Below are positions 17,695-25,824 of a DNA stretch of 64,000 nt, in pieces. The position numbers and the translations under genes were made by a program. Position 1 is the first letter of the stretch; each line of letters begins with the position of its first letter. The stretch is from Haloarcula regularis (lineage in GTDB: Archaea; Halobacteriota; Halobacteria; Halobacteriales; Haloarculaceae): assembly GCF_029338315.1 (NCBI RefSeq), contig NZ_CP119794.1, forward strand, positions 2,728,001 to 2,792,000, given 5' to 3'. The notes under the pieces were generated by a model, which was given only the letters and a program-made list of their open reading frames with translations, was not told where the DNA came from and searched no databases.

Positions 17695-18098
17695 CAGACC
17701 AACACCCCTCTCAGCAACAAACCGGACAGCTCCACGGACAAGCCGACCGAGATAGAGTTACTCACGGCGTAAAGCGCCGACTGACGAGCCCCTCGTGGCT
17801 CGCCCGTGCGGCAAGCGTTGGTCTGTGCAGTATCTCTATCGGGTTTCTCATACTCTTCGTGTTCGTCGTGGAGACCGGTGGCAATGTCACACTCTTCACG
17901 CGGCCGCTCCTGATGCAGATAGCGGTCTCACTACCAGCTGTAATCATGGTTCTCACTGCCGCGACCACGATTGGTGCGGGAATCGCGTGGTGGAATCGTT
18001 ATTGGTCGATTCGAGCTCGGATCCATCAATCAGTCTTGGCACTTCTGGGACTCGGGTTTAGTTGGCAGCTCACCAAGCTCGGGTTCCTTCCGTTATAG
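17691..18098 (+). CDS. Membrane protein, likely detached C-terminal helices of the serine hydrolase
   Basis: A 135-residue protein with a polar Gln/His-rich start and about three transmembrane helices (around 42-62, 74-98, 113-130). The ATG overlaps the serine hydrolase TGA in the ATGA arrangement. Serine hydrolases of the upstream type commonly carry a multi-helix C-terminal membrane domain, and the WLARAASVG segment resembles where that domain would resume. So this is either a frameshifted continuation or a true separately translated partner. The sequence alone cannot decide. Confidence 0.6.
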   Translation: MTDQHPSQQQTGQLHGQADRDRVTHGVKRRLTSPSWLARAASVGLCSISIGFLILFVFVVETGGNVTLFTRPLLMQIAVSLPAVIMVLTAATTIGAGIAWWNRYWSIRARIHQSVLALLGLGFSWQLTKLGFLPL

Positions 18099-18185
18099 GT
18101 CGAACCAGGACACACACATCCAACGATTGCGTTGACAACACACCACATGAACGTCTTTCAGAACACCGCTATTTCGACGATTCTA

Positions 18186-18604
18186 TCAGGGCATGCTAAC
18201 TGGCCCAACTCCGAGTTGCTTGTAGCCCTGTCCGAAAGACCTCATCGCGACGCGGGCCTCGAAGGTTTCCGTCTGGGTCGCCTCGAGTGCGGCGACGAGC
18301 CAGCCATCGGCAGGCAGGTTTCGACCCAGTCGGCGACGTTGTCGCCGTAGTTGTGCGATTGGCCGTTGATCCACGCCGAGTCGGCCGCGAGCAGGACGGC
18401 CCGCTGGAGCGGCGAGAACCCGTCCGCGCCGTGCAGCCACAGCAGGAAGTGGATCGTCCCGAGCGGGTACTTGCGCGTGAACTGTTCGCGTGACACCCCG
18501 CGGACCTCGTTGAGGGTGCAGGACCGCTCGCGGCCGTCGAGAGTCTCGTCGGCCGTCCCCCGGACGATGTGGTGGCCCACGCTGCGGATGGACGGCCGGG
18601 ACAC
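18186..18604 (-). CDS. Conserved hypothetical protein (one frameshift)
   Basis: About 139 residues when one missing base is bridged near 18307. The upstream frame reads SRPSIRSVGHHIVRG...YPLGTIHFLLWLHGADGFSPLQRAVLLAADSAWINGQ...VADWVETCLP; the downstream frame resumes with DGWLVAALEATQTETFEARVAMRSFGQGYKQLG. Amino acid use on both sides is that of a real soluble protein. A GTG at 18604 is the likely start, though the frame is open further upstream. I do not recognise a function. Confidence 0.55.
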
Positions 18605-18693
18605 GTCGAGGTCGACACAGACCGCGTCGTGGGCCGCCGCGCGGTCTGACGCCGGCGTCGCCCGAGTAGTGCAGCGGCCAGAGTCCCTCGTCG

Positions 18694-19206
18694 TCAGTAC
18701 TGAACGACCGCGTTGACGATACCCGCCGTCTGCCCGACGTTCGTGGCGGTCAGCCCGGCCAGCAGACCGACAGCCGGGAGGCCGGTGAGCAGCGTCCCCG
18801 CGTAGACGACGGCCCCGGCGATGCTGAGTATCGCGCCGACGCTGTACACCCAGGGGGCCTCCGCGACGTGCTGGCCGGTGTAGGCAAGTCCGGCGGCCGG
18901 AATCAGCATCCAGGCGACGACGGTCAGCGACAGGAGCGGGTCGACCGGCGGCGACGCGAGCAGGCCGGCGGTCCCGGCAAGCGTCGCCCCCAGGCCCGCG
19001 AGCAAGACGAGTTTCCACGCACGCAACACGCCCTCGGTCATCTCGCCCCAGGAGAGGACGGTGAAGGCGACGATGATGGCGTCCATCACGAGGTGGGCGA
19101 TGAGGACGGTCCGAAGGGTGACGACGTCCAGGTGGGCCGCCGTGGCGAAGGTCCACGCCAGGGGGACCAGGACCACGGGGCCGTTCTCGCGGGCGCGACG
19201 GAGCAT
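18694..19206 (-). CDS. Five-helix membrane protein of unknown function
   Basis: A 170-residue integral membrane protein with about five hydrophobic segments and very few charged residues except WGEMTEGVLRAWK in the middle loop. The upstream end opens MLRRARENGPVVLVPLAW with a positive-inside N-terminus. It looks like a haloarchaeal conserved membrane protein; no transporter or enzyme motif is visible. The preceding 18099-18185 gap holds nothing I can identify. Confidence 0.6.
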   Translation of the reverse strand: MLRRARENGPVVLVPLAWTFATAAHLDVVTLRTVLIAHLVMDAIIVAFTVLSWGEMTEGVLRAWKLVLLAGLGATLAGTAGLLASPPVDPLLSLTVVAWMLIPAAGLAYTGQHVAEAPWVYSVGAILSIAGAVVYAGTLLTGLPAVGLLAGLTATNVGQTAGIVNAVVQY

Positions 19207-19367
19207 GGTCGACGTCTCGTAGGCGACCTACAAGAACGGTCGGGCTGTGGACCGCATGTGTGTCGTTCACTGTCAAGATTCGGCCGCTGTCCGTCGGTTC
19301 CGTCGATCCGAGCGACGATACACGTACCGACACCGTTATCCGTGGTACTGGCATCTGTTGAGTTGCA

Positions 19368-19562
19368 ATGGCGAAAGGAACGGTTGATTTCTTCAACGAC
19401 ACTGGCGGTTACGGTTTCATCGAGACTGAGGACGCGGACGAGGACGTTTTCTTCCACATGGAGGACGTTGGCGGCCCTGACCTCGAAGAGGGACAGGAAC
19501 TCGAGTTCGACATCGAACAGGCGGACAAGGGTCCGCGCGCGACCAACGTCACCCGGCTCTAA
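19368..19562 (+). CDS. cspA: Cold-shock domain protein, copy 1 of 3
   Basis: A 64-residue single cold-shock domain. RNP1-like GYGFI and RNP2-like VFFHM are intact; [17 protein letters not shown] is the canonical start. It binds single-stranded RNA/DNA as a chaperone. It differs from copies 2 and 3 by only a few residues (for example DADED, QELEF). It heads a tandem array with exact 197-base periodicity, probably one transcript with a promoter near 19330. Confidence 0.92.
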   Translation: MAKGTVDFFNDTGGYGFIETEDADEDVFFHMEDVGGPDLEEGQELEFDIEQADKGPRATNVTRL

Positions 19563-19564
19563 CG

Positions 19565-19759
19565 ATGGCAACAGGCAAAGTAGACTTCTTCAACGACACT
19601 GGCGGCTACGGTTTCATCGACACCGAGGACTCCGACGAGGACGTTTTCTTCCACATGGAAGACGTCGGCGGTCCTGACCTCGAGGAGGGGCAGGAAGTCG
19701 AGTTCGACATCGAACAGGCGGACAAGGGTCCGCGCGCGACCAACGTCACCCGGCTCTAA
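19565..19759 (+). CDS. cspA: Cold-shock domain protein, copy 2 of 3
   Basis: A 64-residue cold-shock protein, about nine tenths identical to its neighbours, starting two bases after the stop of copy 1. GYGFI and VFFHM are intact. The nucleotides of the last third, from about the PDLEEG codons onward, are almost identical to copies 1 and 3, which suggests recent duplication or gene conversion. Confidence 0.92.
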   Translation: MATGKVDFFNDTGGYGFIDTEDSDEDVFFHMEDVGGPDLEEGQEVEFDIEQADKGPRATNVTRL

Positions 19760-19761
19760 CG

Positions 19762-19956
19762 ATGGCTACTGGTACAGTAGACTTCTTCAACGACACGGGT
19801 GGATACGGGTTCATCGACACCGAGGACGAAGACGACGACGTCTTCTTCCACATGGAGGACGTCGGCGGTCCTGACCTCGAGGAGGGGCAGGACGTCGAGT
19901 TCGACATCGAACAGGCGGACAAGGGTCCGCGAGCGACCAACCTCACGCGGCTGTAA
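19762..19956 (+). CDS. cspA: Cold-shock domain protein, copy 3 of 3
   Basis: A 64-residue cold-shock protein and last of the array, again two bases behind its neighbour. It differs at DEDDDV, QDVEF and NLTRL. RNA-binding motifs are complete. The three identical spacers CG between TAA and ATG imply re-initiating ribosomes. A single gene is the more usual state in genomes of this kind. Confidence 0.92.
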   Translation: MATGTVDFFNDTGGYGFIDTEDEDDDVFFHMEDVGGPDLEEGQDVEFDIEQADKGPRATNLTRL

Positions 19957-20018
19957 GGCGGTTTCTGCAGCCAGCAATATTTAGCCACTTCGAGCACCGG
20001 CAGTCCCGTCGCCACGAT

Positions 20019-20762
20019 TCAGGCGTCGACCAGCGGCGCCGCCGCACGATAGACCAGCTCCATCGGGAGGCCGCGTCGGTCGGTCGGCGGGTCGGGCGGC
20101 AGGGTCCTGAGCGTTCCCGACCCCGGCTGAGCGGTGTACGCGAGCACCACCGCGTCGAGGACGTCCGCGACGGTCACGGCCGCACCGTCGGTGGACTCGG
20201 CGGCCTTCTGGACGGTGGGTGCGGCGTCGCGGTCGTAGCGCGCCAGCGTCCGCATCCGCTCGGCGTAGCCCGCGGCCGTCCCCCGGGCGTACTCGAGCGG
20301 GTCGTCGGCGAAGGCCCGGAAACACAGTTCGGGATGGGCCGACCTGACCACCGCCGCGGCCTCCGGAATCTCCTGGAGCAGTTCGTCCAGCATGGCGATG
20401 CCGTCGCTGAGGGCGAAGGCGGTCTCCGAGAGCGGGGCGCCGCTCTTTCGCTCGTGGACGCGGTTCCCCGTCGAGTAGCGGCGCTTGCGCGTGGCTTCGC
20501 GGACCGGCGGCGTCACCACGGCGACGTCGCGCGGTCCGAGTACCGACCGCGCCAGCGCGTCACACTCCCGGGTCGGGTCGCCCGACTCGACGAGGCCGAC
20601 GGGCAGCGAGACCAGGATGCGCCGGGCCGTCTCCTCGTAGCGGGCCCAGCAGTCGCCGATGCCGTCGAAGACCTCGGCGTGGTCGAAGCCCGACTTGGTA
20701 AAGCCCACCGCGAGCCACGCCCCCTCGCTCCAGACGACGCCGACGTACAGTTGCGGGGCCAT
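20019..20762 (-). CDS. DUF429-family protein
   Basis: A 247-residue protein of the DUF429 group (RNase H-like fold predicted). It starts LYVGVVWSEGAWLAVGF, includes LPVGLVESGDPTRECDALAR, then RKRRYSTGNRVHERKSGAPLSETAFALSDGIAMLDELL and ELCFRAFADDPLEY, matching the family's usual order and length. No biochemical function is established. The gene is monocistronic, between the cold-shock array and two small genes. Confidence 0.8.
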   Translation of the reverse strand: MAPQLYVGVVWSEGAWLAVGFTKSGFDHAEVFDGIGDCWARYEETARRILVSLPVGLVESGDPTRECDALARSVLGPRDVAVVTPPVREATRKRRYSTGNRVHERKSGAPLSETAFALSDGIAMLDELLQEIPEAAAVVRSAHPELCFRAFADDPLEYARGTAAGYAERMRTLARYDRDAAPTVQKAAESTDGAAVTVADVLDAVVLAYTAQPGSGTLRTLPPDPPTDRRGLPMELVYRAAAPLVDA

Positions 20763-20822
20763 CGGTGGCTATCGGTCATCGGCCGACAAAAGCCTGACCC
20801 GTGGGCGCTCCCGCCGTGCCAC

Positions 20823-21007
20823 TCAGTCGCCGCCGAACTTCGTGAGCTCCGTCAGCGGCACCAGTCGGTGCTCGATGGTCGGTTTCGTGTACCCCGCGGA
20901 CTCCTCGGTGTGGCCGCTCGTGTAGACGGCGACCTTCTGCTGGAGGACGTGTGGAACCCCTCGTTGTTGCGGATGACGTCCACCGACTGCCACGCTTCAC
21001 TCTCCAT
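20823..21007 (-). CDS. Small conserved protein (one frameshift), about 61 residues
   Basis: Reading from the ATG at 21007 gives MESEAWQSVDVIRNNEGFH; one base appears missing near 20950 and the frame resumes as VLQQKVAVYTSGHTEESAGYTKPTIEHRLVPLTELTKFGGD before TGA. Both halves have ordinary protein composition and join without gap. It is too short and broken for usual gene finders. It lies directly downstream of the 52-residue zinc protein (44-base gap), so the two are likely co-transcribed. Function unknown. Confidence 0.5.
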
Positions 21008-21051
21008 GCGGTCCGGTGACACGAGCCAGATACCTCGTTCTTTCCCCGAAC

Positions 21052-21210
21052 TCACCCGACGAAGACGGTCGTCAGCCGTGCGCCACAGTGCGGACAACAC
21101 AGCGTCTCCCAGCGGTCCTCGTCGAGCCCCCCGTACGTGCTCGGACGGATGGCCGCCGCTGCCCGGACCGACCGGTCACAGGTCCCACACTCGAAGGAAG
21201 CCCGCTCCAT
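21052..21210 (-). CDS. Small zinc-ribbon protein (52 residues)
   Basis: ATG at 21210 to TGA at 21052 encodes 52 residues with FECGTCDRSVRAAA near the N-terminus and ETLCCPHCGARLTTVFVG at the end. The pairs C-x-x-C (CGTC) and CPHC form a zinc ribbon. Composition and the clean two-knuckle spacing support it as real. It resembles the other one-domain zinc micro-proteins of this window. Function unknown. Confidence 0.6.
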   Translation of the reverse strand: MERASFECGTCDRSVRAAAAIRPSTYGGLDEDRWETLCCPHCGARLTTVFVG

Positions 21211-21284
21211 GTTCGATCCTCCGGATTTCCCACGGAAAAATGCGTTGGCCGGCAGACCCTTGTCTCGCCGCCCTGGCGACCCGT

Positions 21285-21640
21285 ATGGACGGCGTGGTAC
21301 TCGCGGCGGGCGAGGGGACGCCGCTCGAGTACGTCCGCCAGGCGCTCCCGGCCGTCGAGGGCACGTTCGTCGTCATGAACGGCGACAACGTCTGCCGGGT
21401 GAACCTCGTGGCCGTCCTCGAACGCCACCGCGGGACGGACGCCGCCGCGACACTGCTCGTCGAGGACGTCTCCCGCGAGGAAGCCAGCGAGGCGGGCGTC
21501 GTCGAGACGGGACCTGACGACCCGCCATCGACCTGTTGCGGACCGCCGGCCACAGCGTCGAGGCCGTCGAGCTCGAGGGCTGGTGTCACAACATGAACGA
21601 ACCGGCCGATCGGGCCCGCGTCGAGGACCGCCTGGGCTGA
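21285..21640 (+). pseudogene. Decayed sugar-nucleotidyltransferase (NTP transferase)
   Basis: The N-terminus MDGVVLAAGEGT is the nucleotidyltransferase signature, but the sequence then jumps to PLEYVRQALPAVEGTFVVMNGDNVCRVNLVAVLERHR, the GDN segment that normally lies about 90 residues in. After EEASEAGVVETGPDD a frame change and a second jump lead to AIDLLRTAGHSVEAVELEGWCHNMNEPADRARVEDRLG, the usual C-terminus. Total length is about half of the expected 240. Two internal deletions plus a frameshift mean it is dead; the surviving parts identify it as a glucose-1-phosphate thymidylyl/uridylyltransferase-type gene. Confidence 0.75.
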
Positions 21641-21681
21641 CCCGACGGAACAGCGAAGGGTCTCGCCACCGTCGGTTCTGT

Positions 21682-22362
21682 ATGGCTCTCTCGCGTCCGC
21701 GGGTCGCCACCGTTGCGCTGGCCGCCCTCGTGGTCCTGTCCGGCTGCGCCGGGCTCTTCGGCGGCGACGAGAGCGCGTCCGCGGAGCCGACGGTGACGCC
21801 CGCGCCGGTACCAGCGGACTCGGGGCGACCCACGCCGTCCGCGGACACTGCGACGGCCACGCCGACCCTGTCGACGTCGCCACCCAACGGCCGCGCGCTG
21901 GCCGGTGCGGTGCCGCCGCGCAACCACTGGGCCGGCATCGCCGCCGACACGAACGGGACGGCCGCCGTCCAGCCCCGGTACTTCTCCCTGCACCCGACCT
22001 GTGAGCGCCCACCGGGCCAGGTCATCCACATCCAGGTGGCCACACTGGGCACCAACGACCCGACCACCGACGAGGGCCTCAACGTCACCTGGCGGTTCCT
22101 CGCGCCCACCTACCGGCAGTCCTTCGCCACCTTCGACGGGTTCGCCGACGCGTTCATCGTCGGGTACCGGCCGCTGTTCACTGCGCGGGCCGTCGCGTAC
22201 GGCCCGCTCGACCGCGACGGTGACCTCGCCACCCAGCGGGTCAGCGTGCTGGGTCCGGACGGCACGACGACGAGTTACACCTGGCGCGTCCAGAACCAGA
22301 CCGCACCCCCCTACGAGGGGTGCTGGATGACGACCGGCGTGACGCCGGTGACGAGTCGGTGA
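21682..22362 (+). CDS. Secreted lipoprotein of unknown function
   Basis: A 226-residue protein with a Sec-type signal and lipobox VLSGC (Cys at about residue 17), a Thr/Pro/Ala-rich linker (residues 28-70) typical of haloarchaeal lipoproteins, then a soluble domain with two Cys (HPTCERPPG and EGCWM) that could form a disulfide. No enzyme motif is seen. It is followed by a divergent functional type, a membrane protein, without overlap. Confidence 0.7.
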   Translation: MALSRPRVATVALAALVVLSGCAGLFGGDESASAEPTVTPAPVPADSGRPTPSADTATATPTLSTSPPNGRALAGAVPPRNHWAGIAADTNGTAAVQPRYFSLHPTCERPPGQVIHIQVATLGTNDPTTDEGLNVTWRFLAPTYRQSFATFDGFADAFIVGYRPLFTARAVAYGPLDRDGDLATQRVSVLGPDGTTTSYTWRVQNQTAPPYEGCWMTTGVTPVTSR

Positions 22363-22471
22363 GCGCGGTCCGGCGCGGGCGTTCCCCGCCAGCGGTATTC
22401 GTCCCGGCCACGCCGGCACGAGGTGGGCTCGCGCCTCGACTATATAGCGATACATAGGCCACATAGGAAAC

Positions 22472-23515
22472 ATGAAACTGGCGTCTCCGTACCTTCCGCC
22501 AGTGACTCCCTCGAGACGCGACCTCGCCCGGTTCCTCCTGGGGACCGCCGTCGGCGTCGGCGCCCTGGCCGGCTACCTCCACTTCGTCGGCGCCGACAAG
22601 GTCATCGAGCGGGCGTCGACCATCGGCGGCCCCGCACTCGCCGCCGTCGTCCTCCTCGTCGTCGCCGAGGCGCTCGCCGACGGCATCGGTGTCTGGGCGT
22701 CGGTGCGGCCGCTCGGCGACGGCCTCTCGCCGGCCCAGAGCCTCCAGTTCGCGCTCGCGGGTGACTTCTTCGATACGCTCAGCCCCGCCGGACCGGTGAG
22801 TTCCGAACCCATCGTGGCACGGTTCATCGGGGTCACGACGGACACGGGATACAGCGAGGCGCTGGGCGTCCGCGGCGTCGCGAAGTACGTGAAGTCGGGC
22901 TCGCAACTGGCCGTCTCGACGGTCCTGGCCGCCACCCTCCTGCTGGGAACGCCGTCGGCGACAGCCCTGCTCACGACGCTCGGCGGCGCGCTCGGCGGCC
23001 TACTGCTCGTCGGTGCGGTGACGCTCCGGTCACGGCGGGTGCTCTCTGCGGCGCTGGTCCCGGTCCTGGCGCCGGTCGTCAGACTCCTCTCCTCGCTGTA
23101 CCGGGAGGTGCCCCACGACCGGTCGACCGTCGCGGCCGCCGCCGACCGGTTCTGGACCCGCATCGTCCGGTTCCGGGACCGCCCCGGACTGCTCGCGCTG
23201 GTCGCTCTCGGCGGTGTGACGGAACAGGTACTCACCGCGGCGGCGCTGTGGGTCGCGCTCGCCGGCACCGGGACGGCGGTGCCACTGCTTCCCATCGTCG
23301 TGCTCGTCCCGCTGCCACAGGTGGCCAGTGCCGTCCCGATTCCGGCCAGCATCGGCGCCTACGACGTGTTGCTCGCCGGCGCACTGGCCGTCGTCACCGG
23401 TGTCCCGGCCGCCGTGACCGCCGCGCCCGTCCTGGTCGTCCGGACGCTGAGTATCCCGCTGGCGCTCTCGGCCGGCGGCGTCGCCGCGGCGTTCCTGCGC
23501 GGCTGGCGACCCTGA
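22472..23515 (+). CDS. Flippase-like membrane protein (lysylphosphatidylglycerol synthase TM-region/UPF0104 family)
   Basis: A 347-residue polytopic protein with about eight helices. The segments LGDGLSPAQSLQFALAGDFFDTLSPAGPVSSEPIVARF, GVRGVAKYVKSGSQLAVSTV and PLPQVASAVPIPASIGAYDVLLAGAL match the conserved parts of the UPF0104/AglD-like family. Members are thought to move or modify lipid-linked molecules in cell-envelope synthesis. No glycosyltransferase domain is attached here, so the partner enzyme must be elsewhere. An A/T-rich box (CTATATAG) at 22439-22446 fits a promoter. Confidence 0.75.
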   Translation: MKLASPYLPPVTPSRRDLARFLLGTAVGVGALAGYLHFVGADKVIERASTIGGPALAAVVLLVVAEALADGIGVWASVRPLGDGLSPAQSLQFALAGDFFDTLSPAGPVSSEPIVARFIGVTTDTGYSEALGVRGVAKYVKSGSQLAVSTVLAATLLLGTPSATALLTTLGGALGGLLLVGAVTLRSRRVLSAALVPVLAPVVRLLSSLYREVPHDRSTVAAAADRFWTRIVRFRDRPGLLALVALGGVTEQVLTAAALWVALAGTGTAVPLLPIVVLVPLPQVASAVPIPASIGAYDVLLAGALAVVTGVPAAVTAAPVLVVRTLSIPLALSAGGVAAAFLRGWRP

Positions 23516-23542
23516 GCGCGGTCCCCGTGGTTCCGCCCCCGC

Positions 23543-24040
23543 CTATCGCTGACTCGGGGCCGGCCACCGGTCGATGACGTAGGTCTCGGTCTCCTCGTCG
23601 GTGTTCGTCTCCCAGACGAACCGGAGCGTCGCCTCGCTCAGGTCAAGGTGCTCTCCGGCACCGACGCCGGTGAAGTGGCCGGCGTGGATGGTAATCTCGG
23701 TCCCGGCGGTGATGCGCGTCGGCGCCTGTGCCCGCAGCGGGGCCGCCGTCAGCGTCGCGGCGCCGCCGGAACTCCTCGCGTCGCTGACGACGAGAGTGAG
23801 GCCGGCCCGCTCGAGCGTGTCGCCGCTCTCGAAGCTCAGGTTCAGGGACTCGCCGTTGCCACCGGTGCGCTCGCTGTACTCGGCGACGATGGCGACCTGT
23901 GGCGCCTGCGTGGGTTCCTGCTCGCTGCACGAGACGAAGTACGCGCCGCTGCCCGTGCCGAGGACGACGACGATAGCGACCATCAGGACGAGGCCGACGA
24001 CCGGACTTACGCCGCGGCCCCCGTCACGAGGCCAGTTCAG
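23543..24040 (-). CDS. Type IV pilin-like protein, start codon unclear
   Basis: The frame contains RGVSPVVGLVLMVAIVVVLGTGSGAYFVS, the haloarchaeal pilin N-terminal domain with prepilin-type leader and hydrophobic helix, followed by a beta-rich domain (SLNLSFESGDTLERAGLTLVVSD...ITIHAGHFTGVGAG...LRFVWET). The first ATG (23983) falls inside the helix, so the real start is upstream; the open frame reaches a CTG at 24040 with no ATG/GTG/TTG in a good place. A TATA-like GTTATAAG at 24065-24072 fits a start near 24040. Either a rare start is used or one base is wrong. Confidence 0.6.
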   Translation of the reverse strand: MNWPRDGGRGVSPVVGLVLMVAIVVVLGTGSGAYFVSCSEQEPTQAPQVAIVAEYSERTGGNGESLNLSFESGDTLERAGLTLVVSDARSSGGAATLTAAPLRAQAPTRITAGTEITIHAGHFTGVGAGEHLDLSEATLRFVWETNTDEETETYVIDRWPAPSQR

Positions 24041-24106
24041 TGGCGAGTGACGGTGATACGTGGACTTATAACCACACCTCCCCTCTCACGCACAGAAAGC
24101 GGTCGC

Positions 24107-25105
24107 CTACGCGGTGACGACCAGGTCCTCGGGCGGTTCCCCCGGCAGGTCGTCCCGGTCGTGAGCAGCCTCGAAGTCGGAGTCGGGCCCCTTCGGGACG
24201 ATGCGCTTGGGGCTGACGTCCGGGTGGGTCGTGTAGTAGTGTTCTTTGATGTGTGCCATGTTCACCGTTTCGGCGACGCCAGGCGTCTGATAGAGGTCGC
24301 GCAGGTACGGCCAGAGGTTGTCGTACTCCCGGATGAACTGGTGGTTGCACATGAAGTGCGTGTGGTACACCTCGTCGAAGCGCACGAGCGTGGTGAACAT
24401 GCAGACGTCCGCCTCGGTCAGGCGGTCGCCGGCGAGGTAGCGCCGGTCCTCGAGCACCGAGTCCCAGTGGTCGAGCGCGTCGAACAGGTCCTCGACGGCG
24501 CTGTCGTAGGCGGCCTGCGAGTTGGCGAACCCAGAGCGATAGACGCCGTTGTTGATGGGTTCGTAGATGCGCTCGATGATGTCGTCGACGTCGTCCTGGT
24601 ACCCCTCGGGGTAGAGGTCGACGTCGTTGTCGGCCACGTCGTCGAACTCGGTGTCCAGCATCCGGAGGATCTCTTTCGACTCGTTGTTGACGATGGTCTC
24701 CGCTTTCGTGTCCCAGAGGACCGGGACGGTCACGCGACACGTGGCGTCGGGATCGGCTCTCACGTACAGTTCCCGGAGGTAGTCCGAGCCGTAGAGCGAG
24801 TCCTCGGTACAGCCCGCTTTCGCGGGCGTGAACTGCCAGCCGTCCTCGGCCCGGTAGGGGTCGACGACGTCGACGCCGATGGCGTCCTCCAGCCCCTTCA
24901 GCTTCCGGACGAGCAGCGTCCGGTGGGCCCACGGACAGGCCAGCGAGACGTACAGGTGATAGCGCCCCGCCTCCGGCTGGAACCGGGCGTCGGGGTCGTC
25001 GCGAACCCAGTTCCGGAAGGTCGTGTCCTGCCGATCGAACTCGCCGTCATCGTTCGTGCTCTCGTAGGCGTCGGTGCGCCACTCGCCGTCGACGAGCATA
25101 TTCAT
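24107..25105 (-). CDS. Glutathione S-transferase-like reductase, Xi class (glutathionyl-hydroquinone reductase family)
   Basis: A 332-residue thioredoxin-fold plus helical-domain protein of the YqjG/ECM4 group. The active-site motif is SLACPWAHRT with the catalytic Cys at residue 57, followed by VTVPVLWDTKAETIVNNESKEILRML, RLTEADVCMFTTLVRFDEVYHTHFMCN and YDNLWPYLRDLYQTPGV. Members reduce glutathionyl- or other thiol-adducts of quinones; haloarchaea use gamma-glutamylcysteine rather than glutathione, so that is the likely thiol. I start at 25105 (MNMLVDGEW) because earlier in-frame starts add unrelated sequence. Confidence 0.88.
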   Translation of the reverse strand: MNMLVDGEWRTDAYESTNDDGEFDRQDTTFRNWVRDDPDARFQPEAGRYHLYVSLACPWAHRTLLVRKLKGLEDAIGVDVVDPYRAEDGWQFTPAKAGCTEDSLYGSDYLRELYVRADPDATCRVTVPVLWDTKAETIVNNESKEILRMLDTEFDDVADNDVDLYPEGYQDDVDDIIERIYEPINNGVYRSGFANSQAAYDSAVEDLFDALDHWDSVLEDRRYLAGDRLTEADVCMFTTLVRFDEVYHTHFMCNHQFIREYDNLWPYLRDLYQTPGVAETVNMAHIKEHYYTTHPDVSPKRIVPKGPDSDFEAAHDRDDLPGEPPEDLVVTA

Positions 25106-25291
25106 GATACCGGATGAACGGGCCTGACGGGGATAAACACCCCAGGAAAGTAACCTCGGTGTCACCACCCAGGGGGCCGACACCGTCGCCGCCTCCGCCG
25201 TGCGTGTGTGAGACACGGCCATACAGCGACTCTCGAGCGCCCTTCGAAGCGCTTATTGGGACGCTTGGCCAGGTATGACTCAAGAGTACCC

Positions 25292-25824
25292 ATGTCTGAC
25301 AAACCTGCCTCGATGTATCGGGATATCGACAAACCCTCGTACACACGCCGCGAGTACATCACGGGGATCCCGGGCTCGAAGATCGCACAGCACAAGATGG
25401 GACAGAAGCAAAAGGACGCCGACGACTACCCCGTCCAGATCAGCCTCATCGTCGAGGAGTCTGCCAGCTGCGCCACGGGTCGCTCGAGGCCTCCCGCCTC
25501 TCGGCCAACCGCCACCTCATCAAGCAGCTCGGCGAGGACGGCGACTACAAGATGACCCTGCGGAAGTTCCCCCACCAGGTCCTGCGCGAGAACAAGCAGG
25601 CGACCGGTGCCGGGGCCGACCGTGTCTCCGACGGGATGCGCCAGGCGTTCGGCAAGATCGTCGGCACCGCCGCCCGCATCCAGGCCGGCGAGCAGCTGTT
25701 CACCGCCTACTGCAACGTCGAGGACGCCGGCCACGTCAAGGAGGCGTTCCGCCGCGCGTACAACAAGATCACTCCCTCGTGTCGCATCAAAGTCGAGCGC
25801 GGCGAAGAGCTGCTCATCGCGTAA
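25292..25824 (+). CDS. rpl10e: Ribosomal protein L10e (uL16), with one frameshift
   Basis: The 177-residue large-subunit protein bound near the peptidyl-transferase centre and tRNA. N-terminal part: [37 protein letters not shown]...ISLIVEE; then one base is missing just before 25460 and the frame resumes [24 protein letters not shown]...[24 protein letters not shown] to the end. With one base restored, length is exactly that of the family. As the protein is essential, this is almost certainly a sequencing error. Confidence 0.92.
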
